DNA of 64,000 nt, taken from the NCBI GenBank assembly GCA_021234155.1, contig JAJEKV010000136.1, positions 1,364,001 through 1,428,000 on the forward strand. The letters run 5' to 3'. Each line of letters opens with the position of its first letter. The stretch's first letter is position 1. The position numbers were made by a program, and so were the translations under genes. This document shows positions 12,118-22,759 of this stretch, piece after piece. The notes beneath the pieces are model-generated. The model saw only the letters and a program-made list of their open reading frames with translations, had not been told where the DNA came from and ran no database searches. The DNA is from Isoetes taiwanensis. Its lineage: Eukaryota; Streptophyta; Lycopodiopsida; Isoetales; Isoetaceae.

Positions 12118-13650
12118 GTGCCTAGGTGGCATGCTTGAGCCTAGGTGGCATGCCTAAGCCACCTTGGCATGTTGGAGCCTAGATGGCATGTTGGAGCCTG
12201 CATGGCATGTTGGAGCCACCTTGGCATGTTTGAGCCTAGGTGGCATGTTTGAGCCACCTTGGCATGTTGGAGCCCACGTGGCATTATGGACTCCACGTGG
12301 CATGTTTGAGCCACCTTGGCATGTTTGAGCCTAGGTGGCATGTTTGAGCCACCTTGGCATGTTGGAGCCACCTTGGCATGTTGGAGCCTAAGCCACCTTG
12401 GCATGTTTGAGCCTAGGTGGCATGTTGGAGCCTAGGTGGCATGTTTGAGCCCACCTTGGCATGTTTGAGCCTAGGTGGCATGTTGGAGCCACCTTGGCAT
12501 GTTTGAGCATAGGTGGCATGTTTGAGCCACCTAGGAAAGTTGGAGCCTAGGTGGCATGTTGGAGCCCACGTGGCATATTTGAGCCACCTTGGCAAGTTGG
12601 AGCATAGGTGGCATGTTGGAGCCCGTGTGGCATGTTTGAGCATGTTGGAGCCTAGGTGGCATGTTTGAGCCATTTTGTCATGTTGGAGCCTAGGTGGCAT
12701 GTTTGAGCCACCTTGGCATGTTTGAGCCTAGGTGGCATGTTGGAGCCACCTTGGCATGTGGGAGCCACCTTGGCATGTTTGAGCCTAGGTGGCATGTTTG
12801 AGCATTGGCATGTTAGAGCCCACATGGCATGTTGGAGCCTATGTGGCATGTTGGAGCCCACGTGGCATGTTTGAGCCACCTTGGTATGTTTGAGCACGTT
12901 GGAGCCTAGGTGGCATGTTTGAGCCACCTTGGCATCTTGGAGCCTAGGTGGCATGTTACGTGGCATGTTTGAACCCACCTTGGCATGTGTGAGCCCAGGT
13001 GGCATGTTGGCGCCTAGGTGGCATGTTGGAGCCACCTTGGCATGTTTGAGCCTAGGTGGCATGTTTGAGCCACCTAGGAATGTTGGAGCCTAGGTGGCAT
13101 GTTGGAGCCCACGTGGCATATTTGAGCCACCTTGGCAAGTTGGAGCATAGGTGGCATGTTGGAGCCACATGGCATGTTTGAGCATGTTGGAGCCTGGGTG
13201 GCATGTTTGAGCCATTTTGTCATGTTGGAGCCTAGGTGGCATGTTTGAGCCACCTTGGCATGTTTGAGCCTAGGTGGCATGTTGGAGCCACCTTGGCATG
13301 TGGGAGCCACCTTGGCATGTTTGAGCTAGGTGGCATGTTTGAGCCACCTTGGCATGTTGGAGCCCACATGGCATGTGTCTATGTGGCATGTTGGAGCCCA
13401 CGTGGCATGTTTGAGCCACCTTGGCATGTTTGAGCACGCTGTTCTGCGGCCCTAGGTGGCATGTTTGAGCCACCTTGGCATGTTGGAGCCTAGGTGGCAT
13501 GTTGGAGACCACGTGGCATGTTTGAGCCACCTTGGCATGTTAGAGCCTAGGTGGCATGTTGGAGCCTGCTTGGCATGCTTGAGACACCTTGGCATGTTGG
13601 AGCATAGGTGGTATGTCGGAGCCCGCGTGGCATGTTTGAGCACGTTGGAG
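12118..13650 (-). repeat. 19/20-bp minisatellite array (right), inverted relative to the left array
   Basis: About 75 monomers of the left-array unit, almost all in the reverse orientation (GGTGGCATGTTGGAGCC, GCCACCTTGGCATGTTTGAG). It contains a longer internal duplication: the block around 12,520-12,780 resembles ~13,065-13,320. Open frames in it are repeat by-products. Confidence 0.92.
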
Positions 13651-14632
13651 GCCAAAACGTGGTTGACTTCTTTGATACTAGGTGGACCATTTCTAAACAT
13701 GCATGGGGAGCCATGAGAACTGAAATAACAGAGTTTCGATCTATTGGCCAACCCGAGTGATCCCAAACAATTTTGCTACTGCATAAGGCGTTCTAGACTT
13801 TTAATTGCAAAACTAGGAGGAGATTAAATCCAAACCCCATTCTGGCAGTTTCTACTGCCTCGTGTTTTCAAACGCAGCTACTCGACCATGTCCCAAGTGC
13901 AACGGACCAAAGCCCGACCTCCATAACGTAAACCCTACAATAACCTGGCAAGGCACAGGGTTTACGTTTTGGAGGCCATACCCTAGCCAGATTGGACCAG
14001 GATCTTGCACAATGTCATGAGGTAGTGGGAGGGCATTGACGCCAGAAGACGGAGCCCTAAAACCTTCCAGAAGCAGTTCGACCCAAAGGTCCTCTCTGGA
14101 AGGTCCTTGGCCACGGACGGGCAACTCTCCCACCCCGGAACTGTGATCTGACTCTGCCTACGGACTCGAAATATCGACATTACCTTGGAGACCAAGTTTC
14201 ATGGGCAGAAGACCACCCCTACTCCAGGAAGCGCCAAAGTAGCTCATGTTCAACACGTTCGTAGTGAATTGGCCTTAGCGGAGTGTGCAGAATACTGCCA
14301 TGTAGAGGGTTCGTGTTTCTTTTGCTGCAAAAAATGACCGTGTAACTTGGTCCTTAGGGTAATTTCGCTGTTTTGGACGACAAAGGCAAAAATCTCCATT
14401 CCGAGCCTTTGTCTTGCCGAACTACAAAACACTTGGGTTTCTACGATTCATTGCGGGACACTTTTGTTTGATATGTTCTCCCGGATAGATCTTGAATTTG
14501 TTTGAACCTGCTCGAAGCAAGTTACTTGAATGGAGAATTCAACGGTCGGATAGGGAAACCGGGATCCGAAAAGGGAGGCATTGGCATTTGCCCTCCCGGA
14601 GGAGCACTGGTAGGAAAGCCTGCCTCGGTAAA
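13650..14632 (-). repeat. Third, diverged copy of the arm unit
   Basis: The copy follows the sequence of the right arm (from ~10,775 to ~11,790) in the same orientation, with perhaps 10-15% differences and indels. It starts right after the right array and ends abruptly at ~14,632 where the next copy begins mid-unit. It is clearly older than the two palindrome arms. Confidence 0.85.
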
Positions 14633-15640
14633 TCCAAACCCCATTTTGTCAGTTTCTATTGCTTCTTGTTTTCAACTGCAGCTTCTCGACCATGTCTCAA
14701 GTGCAACTGAATAAAACTCGACCTCCATAACGTAAACCCTACAATAACCTAGCAACGCCACGGGGTTTACGTTTTGGAGGCCAAAAACGTCAGTCGACTT
14801 CTTTGATAACTAGGTGGATCATTTCTAAACATGCATGGGGAGCCATGAGAACTGAAATAACAGAGTTTCGATCTATTCGCCAATCTGAGTGACCCCAAAC
14901 AATTTTGCTACTACATAAGGCGCTCTACACTTTTAATTGTAAAACTAGGAGGAGAATAAATCCAAACCCCATTCTTGCAATTTCTCTTGCCCGTGTTTTC
15001 AAAAGCGCAAATTTGCTTTCGACCATGTCCCAAGTGCAACGGACCAAAGCCCGACCTCCATAACGTAAACCCTACAATAACCCTCGGCAAGGCCACGGGG
15101 TTTACGTTTTGGAGGCCATACCTAGCCCATTGGACCAGGGAGCTTGCATAATGTCATGAGGTAGTGGGAGGCGTTGATGCGAGAAGATGGAGCCCTAAAA
15201 CCTTCCAGAAGCAGTTTGACCCAAAAGGTCCTCTCTGGAAGGTCCTTGGCCACGGACGGGCAATTCTCCCACCCCGGAACTGTGATCTGACTCTACCAAC
15301 GGACTCGAAACATCGACATTACTCACGGAGACCAAGTTTAGGTAGGCGAAGACCACCCCTCTCGAGGGAAGCGCCAAAGTAGCTCATGCCCAACACGTTA
15401 AGTAGTGAATTGGCCTTAGCGGATGGTGCAGAATACTGCCATGTAGAGGGTTTGTGTTTCTTTTGCTGCAAAAAATGACCGTGTAACTTGGTTCCTAGGG
15501 TAATTTCACTGTTTTGGACGACATGGCGAAGTCAAATCTCCATTCCGAGCCTTTGTGTCTTGCCGAATGACAAAACACTTGGGTTTCTACACGATTCGAC
15601 CGCGGGACACTTTGCGGTTTGATATGTTCTTAGTGCAAAT
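14633..15640 (-). repeat. Fourth, diverged copy of the arm unit, with a duplicated leader
   Basis: It begins with a partial module (14,633-14,785, from AATCCAAACCCCATTTTG) and then a near-complete unit to ~15,640 where similarity stops. The hairpin module CCTCCATAACGTAAACCC ... GGGTTTACGTTTTGGAGG occurs twice, near 14,726 and 15,054. Confidence 0.82.
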
Positions 15641-15774
15641 CGTCTAAGTGCTTCAAAGAACCATTGCATTCTTAGAAAGAACCATTGGATAAGATAAATT
15701 AGATACAATTAAAACCATTGGATGACGTGGATAACTATTGGATCGTCTATAGCGAACCTTAGTACCAACTAGAT

Positions 15775-16270
15775 GTAGGCATGGTTTAATGGTGTTCCAC
15801 TAATGATATCCAAAATGGGGGATAATGTTAGGATATTGCATAGTCTTGCCATTTTATAATGCTTGGGGATTTGTTGCAATGGTCCTATTCCCCATAAACA
15901 ATTACATCTCAAATTCTTAATGGTCTAAATTATACCAAGATGTAGGAACGGTTTAATGGTGTTCCACTAACGATATCCAAAATGGGGGAATAATGTTAGG
16001 ATATTGCATGGTCTTGCCATTTTAATGCTTGGGGATTTGTTGCAATGGTCCTATCCTCCATAAAGAAATACATCTCACAATTCTTAATGGTTTGTTATGC
16101 AAAAATGTAGGCGTGGTTTAATGGTCTTTCTCTAACAATATCCAAAATGTTAGGATATTGTTAGGATTTTGCGTGGTCCTATGACATTAATGCTTAGGGA
16201 TTTGTTGCAGCGGTCCTGCACTCCCTCAAGGAATACAAATCAAATTCTTGATGGTTTTGTTATGCAAAAA
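15775..16270. repeat. ~165-bp tandem repeat, three copies
   Basis: Copies start near 15,775, 15,942 and 16,107, each opening with a GTAGG...GGTTTAATGG word and containing GATATCCAAAATG or similar, GGATATTG, and GGGGATTTGTTGCA. A fourth copy breaks off after ~16,270. Non-coding. Confidence 0.85.
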
Positions 16271-16319
16271 TAGGTGTTAAGTAATTGAAGTAGTTGAAGT
16301 AACTTGTCTTACATGGAAT

Positions 16320-16860
16320 ACTAGTATAAGGACATGTGATCGTGCACGTGCATCACATGTAGCAAATGAAGTACTCTGTCCTACCACTATAAAGACCCGT
16401 GATATGGAAGGATAGGACATGCAGAGAATCAAGTATTCTTTCCTACTTCTATAAAGACATGTGACAATAGAAGTATTACACATGTCGTAATTCATGTATT
16501 CTTTCCTACAATGCCTTAGCAAATAAAGTACTCTGTCCTACTACTATAAAGACATGTGACATGGAAGCATACGACATGTAGAGAATCAAGTATTCTTTCC
16601 TACTTCTATAAAGACATGTGACAATAGAAGTATTACACATGTCGTAATTCATGTATTCTTTCCTACAATGCCTTAGCAAATAAAGTACTCTGTCCTACTA
16701 CTATAAAGACATGTGAATGGAAGTATAGGACATGTAGAGAATCAAATATTCTTTCCTACATCTATAAAGACATGTGACAATAGAATTATTAGACATGTAG
16801 AAATTCAAGTACTCTTTCCTACAGTGGATTGTATTATAAAATGACATGTCACAATAGAAG
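16320..16860. repeat. ~155-160-bp higher-order tandem repeat
   Basis: Subunits of ~60-90 bp centre on CTATAAAGACATGTGACA and TATTCTTTCCTAC. A long block at ~16,422-16,560 is repeated almost exactly at ~16,581-16,713. Non-coding and satellite-like. Confidence 0.85.
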
Positions 16861-17505
16861 AAACTACAAAACAACAGTGGATGTTTTAGTCCACTGAAAA
16901 AAGAACACCATTATCGAACAAAACTATACCTCCACAAATCCACATGTAGGATTCTTTGAAAACAGGACATGTAGACCTACCAAAACTGATGTTTTCAACA
17001 GTGGACCAAAAACCGGGGTGAGTGTGATACCTCTAGAGGTATCAAATCAGCAGGGCCAATGAAAAAGCAACCTAAGCCATGTGCAAGTTTCTTTGCTTGA
17101 TGAACCCATGGCAAGATGCCTCTAGCTTATAACTATACCACTTATTTCTTTCTAATGTACATAATGCTTACCGTCTTTCTTCCTAGCTGGTATCGCATTC
17201 TAAAGGAATGTTCTTTGAGGACTCGACAGACGTAAAATACTACATTCTGAGAAAACAATCGGTTGCAAATGAAAATACTGGATGAGAAATGGGAAAAAGT
17301 AGAGGATATGGGACCTCTGCATGCCATTATTTTCCCAGCTATTTCACCAAGAGTAGTAAGAAAATACATTGGAAGATAAGAAGACGGCTTTCCAAATTAA
17401 AAACTCACAGAACCACATGCAAGATGCCGACCATCAGTCGAAGAAGAAGAATCGAAAGAAGTTTCTATGAGGCCTTAGCATCATACTTGATAAGACCTAA
17501 GCCTG

Positions 17506-17736
17506 ATGCCTGACTCCAATAAACAGCATTGGGAATTAGAGATGATTGACATGAAGCTTTTGTCTACATGGTTCTGCCCTTTCGGAATGCAGGTCCTGGC
17601 TTCTGAGGCAAAGAACATCCACGATGATTTTATTGAGCAAGAGAGCTATACCACAGATAAAAGCTTCAATCCAATCCGGATAAAAGTGCCATTCTTCGTC
17701 AATTCAATCCGGTTTATAAGAAGACCCTTATTTTGA
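17506..17736 (+). pseudogene. Glutathione S-transferase N-terminal fragment (captured exon)
   Basis: A 76-codon frame matches the thioredoxin-like N-terminal domain of plant GSTs: MKLLSTWFCPFGMQV (first strand and active-site loop), then a second strand ending DDFIEQE, then the DKS...NPI.KVP glutathione-binding segment with the cis-Pro. Intact GSTs are ~220 residues and conjugate glutathione to electrophiles. The C-terminal helical domain is absent and the frame ends soon after. The active-site position reads CPF where tau and phi classes have SPF. The fragment lies ~120 bp before a terminal motif at 17,855-17,952 that recurs beside another gene fragment, so capture by a mobile element is likely. 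The match is made by eye. Confidence 0.7.
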
Positions 17737-17854
17737 TCCGTAACATAAATACCTTGAGTAAAAAGGCAAAAGGAGAACGGGCATAGCAGAGGATGCCTAT
17801 TGTGGCGCATCATCCGCAGCGAGAGGAGAACCGTTAGAAGGAAAAAAAGGGAAT

Positions 17855-17952
17855 TCTTACATGGCATCATCGTCACCGCTTGATGCGATAAAATCCTGGC
17901 CATAGAATTTAGGGCTGGGTCCAACACTTACACAATAACATTATAATATAAG
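17855..17952 (+). mobile_element. Element terminus (AT-rich end ending ATTATAATATAAG)
   Basis: The stretch contains CATGGCATCATCGTCACC, AGGGCTGGGTCCAACACTTA and CAATAACATTATAATATAAG. It matches the reverse complement of ~37,464-37,560 and is related to 20,860-20,957. The shared sharp end suggests one transposon family. The opposite end here is not identified, so class and boundaries are unknown. Confidence 0.55.
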
Positions 17953-19940
17953 ATGGACTGAATCCCAAGCAAGCACTGACTGCCCTGCCAAAGTTAGAAA
18001 CCTTACTAGAAAAAATGGGTATCTATGAGGCACTTGCTGGTCATTTGGTCATTGCTATGTTGTAACTTTGGTTTCAAATTATAGGTGACGTCACTGGGCA
18101 AACGTTCTAGACGATGTTAAGGGGATGGGCAACCGGTGAATTATTCCTCCAACATCTTATTTTTTGTGCATCAATTGCATATTAGTCAGGCTTCTTTTTT
18201 ATGGGAGGATTTGCATTTACGACATTGTGCAGAGCACTATAAATGGCAATAGATATCTATCACAGGCATCTTTAGAAAACTTTCCATGGGGATTAGAGCA
18301 GGACTTTTGTGCTTTTAACATTTTAAAGGCTTTTACATTGAAAATAATTGCTAGAACATTTAAAACTCTTATTTGCTTGCTAATGTTAAGATGCACCTTT
18401 TGGGTCTTCGATCATCCACTTATTGTCTTTCTCATATTCTTATGATAGTCTTATATAACATTCCTTATAGACAAAATGCCTTTGTAATTTGACTAAAGCC
18501 AAAGGTGAAAACCTTTTGCCATCTTCATTTGAAAAAAACTTTGTGTAATACCCTGCACTCTCAACCATGGAGGTGGTAACTAACATTGAAATGGAGTAAT
18601 CATTGGACCAAAACCAAAATACAATAAAAACATCCATCTTTAAGAAATGCTTCTCTCTGAAAATCCCTTTCAATTTAAATCTCGAATAAAAAATCCAGTC
18701 TTCACAAAGGGTAAATTCGAAGAAAAATCCAGTCTTCACAAAGGGTAAATTCGAAAATAATGTAGTATCCATCTCCCAACAAAGTTGTATTAGCCATCCA
18801 ACCATTAAATCGTGGAATTTAGAGCATGTCATTAGTGTTTAATGCAATGAGTAGTTTTACATCTCATAGAAAGGTTTGCTATTTTAGACGGTTATTTGAA
18901 CAGGCTATCAACACAATTGCTACTAAATTGGATTCATATGAAACAATAACCCCATCCAACATTCATCATCTTTCTCTCTCTAGATCAAGAGGTCAATGGA
19001 TGGTCTCTAAGCTGAGCTATAACACAGTGCCACTATTTCTGCATTGAAAAACGACCTGCAAATAATGTAGCAAAGAAAGGAATACCCTAAACTATTTAAT
19101 CTATGACATGTCTGCTCTGCACTTAACAATATCTCTTTGTGGAGGGCATTTAAATTGATCAAATGCAACAATATAATATATCTTAAAGCAATTTCAAATC
19201 TATGATGCCCTGGAACTTATGTCTAACCGCAACATTTATGCAAATATATATTTTCCTGCAACTTAAACCAAGTTAGTACCATAATTGAGATGTCATAAGC
19301 TTGCAACATTTATACAAATATATCTTTTCCTGCAATCTGGGTCTGTCCATCATGCACCTTCAACAAATATATTAAAGTATGCCAATTGAATATTATTATT
19401 TCTAAATCGCACCTGCACAATGCTATTTAGATAATTTCCATTCCTAATGCAATGTTCAATGCCCATTCCATGATTAGCTTTGCAGAAGAGAAATGATTGA
19501 CCTACACAAACCTCGAAACCTATAAAAAATGCTGGTTCATTTTTCGCTAGCTGGCCTGCTATTCTGGAGTCTGTAGACAGTGAAGTAAATGAGTTTTCAA
19601 CCAGCTTCACAATTTAAACGTGTTCCACAGCATCAGCTACAGAAATGACCTGTATAGTAAATTCATGTTATAATCTAATAGCTAGGAGATAACTTGGGCA
19701 ACACAATAACCTGAAACTCAAAAGGATATGATTCTTGGTCATATCTAAGACAAAGAACATTAAATACTCGCCATTCTAAGTGCAGTATAATGGATGCAAA
19801 TGTATTTTTGCATGTCTTGCTTTGTAATCTTCTGAATGTTGTCTGCTGGAACTAAAATTGTGTGCCCCAATGGACAATGTTGAAAAGCAGTTGCATGCAG
19901 GTCATCGAAGATCACCTCTTCCATTCGAGCTTCAACCTGG
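17953..19940. other. Non-coding DNA, no recognisable gene
   Basis: Several ORFs of 60-130 codons (for example 18,440-18,832 minus and 19,350-19,610 minus) show no motif I can name. A 36-bp direct duplication (AAAATCCAGTCTTCACAAAGGG and flank) lies at ~18,688 and ~18,724. The ORF at 19,350-19,610 is in the same orientation as the kinase-like fragment to its right and could be a further piece of it; that is a guess. Confidence 0.4.
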
Positions 19941-19949
19941 TAGTTAGCT

Positions 19950-20943
19950 TCATTCCCTTGCCAATGTGAAGCATAATGTCAATCGATTCCAGCTTTGAAA
20001 ATCGAGGATTTTGATTTTCATTCTTTCTGTTATCAGCTTTCTCAAGTCTTTCTGCATAAACTCTAGAATAATATTTTGCCTGCCTTTGGTAAGACCAAAT
20101 ACCTTAACAATATGAGAAGAGTTGGAAGTCTGCATCTTGAAGAAGCCATTAGATAGCACATATTGCTCGTAATTGACAGAAGAACTATTAGTATCATTGA
20201 ATTTTTTTAAAGCCACAGGCATCTGATATGAATTTGTTTCATAAACTTGTGCAAACCCAGCTTCCCCTAGCTAATGCTTGCTCTATATATCGCGTTGATC
20301 ATTAAAGAACATTTTGCTGGAACCGTCCATGGCATTCAACTTGAGATGACCATTTCACTGTTTCTTGCATGACATTATAATCAAGTTCTACTTTTTTCTG
20401 AAGAAGATGAAGAAGCTTCTGCTTATGCTCATTTTCATTTGAAGATTTGAGAATATCCTCTAGCAATCGGTTCATTTTGAGCAATTCTTTCTACATCATC
20501 AATAATCTCAATAAACTCACCAGAACTTGGCCCAGAGTCTTCGAATGCAGTTGGCCGCAGCATTGGAAATGTAGATGAGCAAGTTTCAACACTCTAAGTA
20601 GCTGCTCGGCTACAACTTCCATGTGTTTGGGCAACTGTGATGAAATGGCGCTGGGTTTGGCTGTGAAGCTTGCGCCTTGAAGCAGAGAAATATCATAATC
20701 ACGTGCCGTAATGTTTGCGTCAACCATATTAGACCTAACAGACGCCACTGCGGCCATCTCCAAACCCCATGCCGCCATAGCTAAAAAGTAGAGCTTCCGA
20801 TCTAAACAGGGAAAAACTTCGGCCCCTTTCTTTTTCTTATTCATTGTCACCGTTCGATCAAAAAGTCGACGTGGGCCATTGGATCTAGGGCCAAACAAAT
20901 TCCAACCGCTAGATCTAGGGCTGGATTGAAAACGGACACACAT
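19950..20943 (-). pseudogene. Kinase-like gene fragment (broken)
   Basis: The 19,950-20,222 frame reads like a protein-kinase N-lobe: VALKKF (with the ATP-anchoring Lys), then HIVKVFGLT, then IILEFMQKDLRKLI as the hinge and start of the next helix. Upstream on the same strand, 20,302-20,484 and 20,491-20,943 encode helix-rich, Leu-rich segments (LLEDILKSSNENEHKQKLL; HMEVVAEQLLRVLKLAHLH). This order suggests an N-terminal helical region followed by a kinase or pseudokinase domain. The catalytic loop and activation segment are not seen. The frames are separate, so it is a broken gene or isolated exons. It ends at a terminus like that beside the GST fragment (20,860-20,957). Kinase identity is moderate; subfamily unknown. 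Confidence 0.5.
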
Positions 20944-20957
20944 TAAAACATTATAAT
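20860..20957 (+). mobile_element. Second copy of the ATTATAATATA-type element terminus
   Basis: GATCTAGGGC, GGACACACATTAAAACATTATAATATAGG resembles 17,855-17,952. About 25 bp further on (from ~20,985) is an ACTAGTTATGGTGCCGAG motif with a GCCGAGCATTGTTGGGC near-hairpin, as at the left end of the 35,630 element. Two element ends seem to abut here. Confidence 0.5.
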
Positions 20958-20984
20958 ATAGGATTCTCTATGCACTTAAAATAT

Positions 20985-21646
20985 GTAAGTACTAGTTATG
21001 GTGCCGAGCATTGTTGGGCATAGTTTTGGAACCTGTAAACTTCGGCAATGAGAAACCTACTTTCCATATTTGCTTTTATGTGTTCAAGAATTTAATGATG
21101 CGATAATCTCTCTAAGGTAAACTTTTTCCACAACATTTACGTAGGATTAGAACACGATTATTGTCTACAAGAAATCCGGCCGTCGCGAACATTTCTCTTT
21201 CCCAGCTCCTTTGCATTTGGGTAAGGGAGTTGGTATTGACGTAGTGACTAAGCAAATATATTCCTGCATTGACTCAGTTATAGATATGTATCAGTTTAAA
21301 AACAAGCAAGATTTCAACCTATGCTATTGCCCTGAGTTCCGATGTCTATTAAATAGCGGGTATTGGTTCATTCATAGTGATGGTGGTATTCCCCCATCCC
21401 ACTATCTGCTATCCTCTAATATAGTGCAGGACATTCAACGAGAAACGTAACATCAAGGTCCTGTGTATTGTTGATGGAAAGAGTAGTAGTAATGTTTAAA
21501 CTAATAATGTTTAAAAAGAAGCTAACGGGTTTGTTAATGTGCTGGTGTTGCCAATTGCTTGTTTTTATAATAAAAATTGAAAACCCCAATTTTGAATGGG
21601 TTCCTGAGCTGCAGACTTGACAAATCCAACTTGGGTGTTACATTAT
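20985..21646. other. Unassigned stretch between element ends
   Basis: It starts with the decayed ACTAGT-type terminus. An ORF at 21,211-21,450 has no recognisable domain. The segment 21,170-21,400 weakly resembles 22,190-22,400 (GGTAAGGGAGTTGGT-like opening, then CAAGCAAGATT/AAGCAATCAAG), so an old duplication is possible. Confidence 0.35.
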
Positions 21647-21648
21647 TT

Positions 21649-22060
21649 GCACTATAAGAGAATCACTACTAAACGTCAGAATAATGGTCAGAAGTCAAAC
21701 ATATTATTGACGATTACATTGACGGTTGATCTGACCAACAACTGACGTTTAGCTCTGACGAAGAATCCGACTAATAAACTAACGAATAAGCATCTGGCGA
21801 ATTTTTTGATGTTTACTCTGACTTAAGTAGCTTGACTAATAAGTTGTCTAATAATGTGACCAATAATGTGACGACTAGCCTGACAAATCGTTTCTGATGA
21901 TTTTGTTGGCTAATCATCTGACTAATAAGCTGAGTTATGCATGATCATTTGTCTAACTAAATGTTTGACTATTTACTTGTCGCACAAGTTGACGATTAGA
22001 CTGACTAATTTCTTGACTATTATGCTGACTATAATTTCTATATTCGTTAGAACAATTGTC
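21649..22060 (+). mobile_element. CACTA-like transposon terminus with subterminal repeats
   Basis: It begins CACTATAAGAGAATCAC, like the CACTA family end, followed by ~350 bp of degenerate repeats built on TGAC/GTCA plus TAATAA (CTGACTAATAA, GACGATTA, TGACCAATAATG) at ~10-18-bp spacing. Such subterminal repeats are where CACTA transposases bind. No matching inverted end was found in the window and no transposase follows. It is probably a lone or truncated terminus. Confidence 0.55.
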
Positions 22061-22689
22061 ATGCATAATAATACGTATTGTAGTTGTTGCTATTCCATAG
22101 TTCCCTCGATAATCTAGTGATGTAAACGATATATTAAGCATCTAGAATTTCTCATTTATCCAATAGCATCTCTATAAATTAATCCCAAATGTTTTGTAAT
22201 TTGAAGAGACGCTGTTTCACCAACTCCATTGCAAGGGGGGAATAGGGGTTGGTAGTGAATTTTGTGTTTGTTTAGATGTTGTTCACTACAATTTGTTTCT
22301 CCTCACAAATAAGTTCAAACTTAAAAGCAATCAAGAATACATATTGTTCGAGTATAAGGGAATACATTTACTTCAAACAAGGAGCTAGTGTTAGAATTGT
22401 CAGCTTATAAGTGGCACTGGGTGATTGCTTTGAGGTCTTCAGTCTACACTAATGTTGTGAAGGTGAATGTTATGCTGTTGACCTAGTGTTGCAAATAAGT
22501 TCTCAATGTGGTGAACCATGGAACCATTGGAAAAGTATATTCAAACCATTGAAAACTAAATGCAATGGTTAACGAATGGGCGAATTTCTCAGCTTATGAA
22601 TGTGGGATAATTGTATACTTCGATCGAGCCCAATATGGAAAGTCGATCAGTCCCTTAACCGCTGGATTGATCGAAAATATATAGAGATA
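22061..22689. other. Non-coding DNA before the LINE
   Basis: AT-rich, no recognisable gene. The last bases contain the left copy of the LINE TSD (AGAATGCAGAA at 22,690-22,700). Confidence 0.5.
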
Positions 22690-22759
22690 AGAATGCAGAA
22701 TGATTAGGGTTTGGCTGGGTTGCGGGAGGTCAAGGGTTCAAGTCTCCATAATACACTTT

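Noticed and set aside
9330-12160. Palindrome as a pure fold-back sequencing artefact
   Set aside because: The arms show several real substitutions and the flanking arrays differ in structure, so a simple artefact is unlikely, though not excluded without reads.
7605-13650. CRISPR-like array
   Set aside because: Units are directly adjacent without unique spacers and the DNA is plant nuclear; this is a minisatellite.
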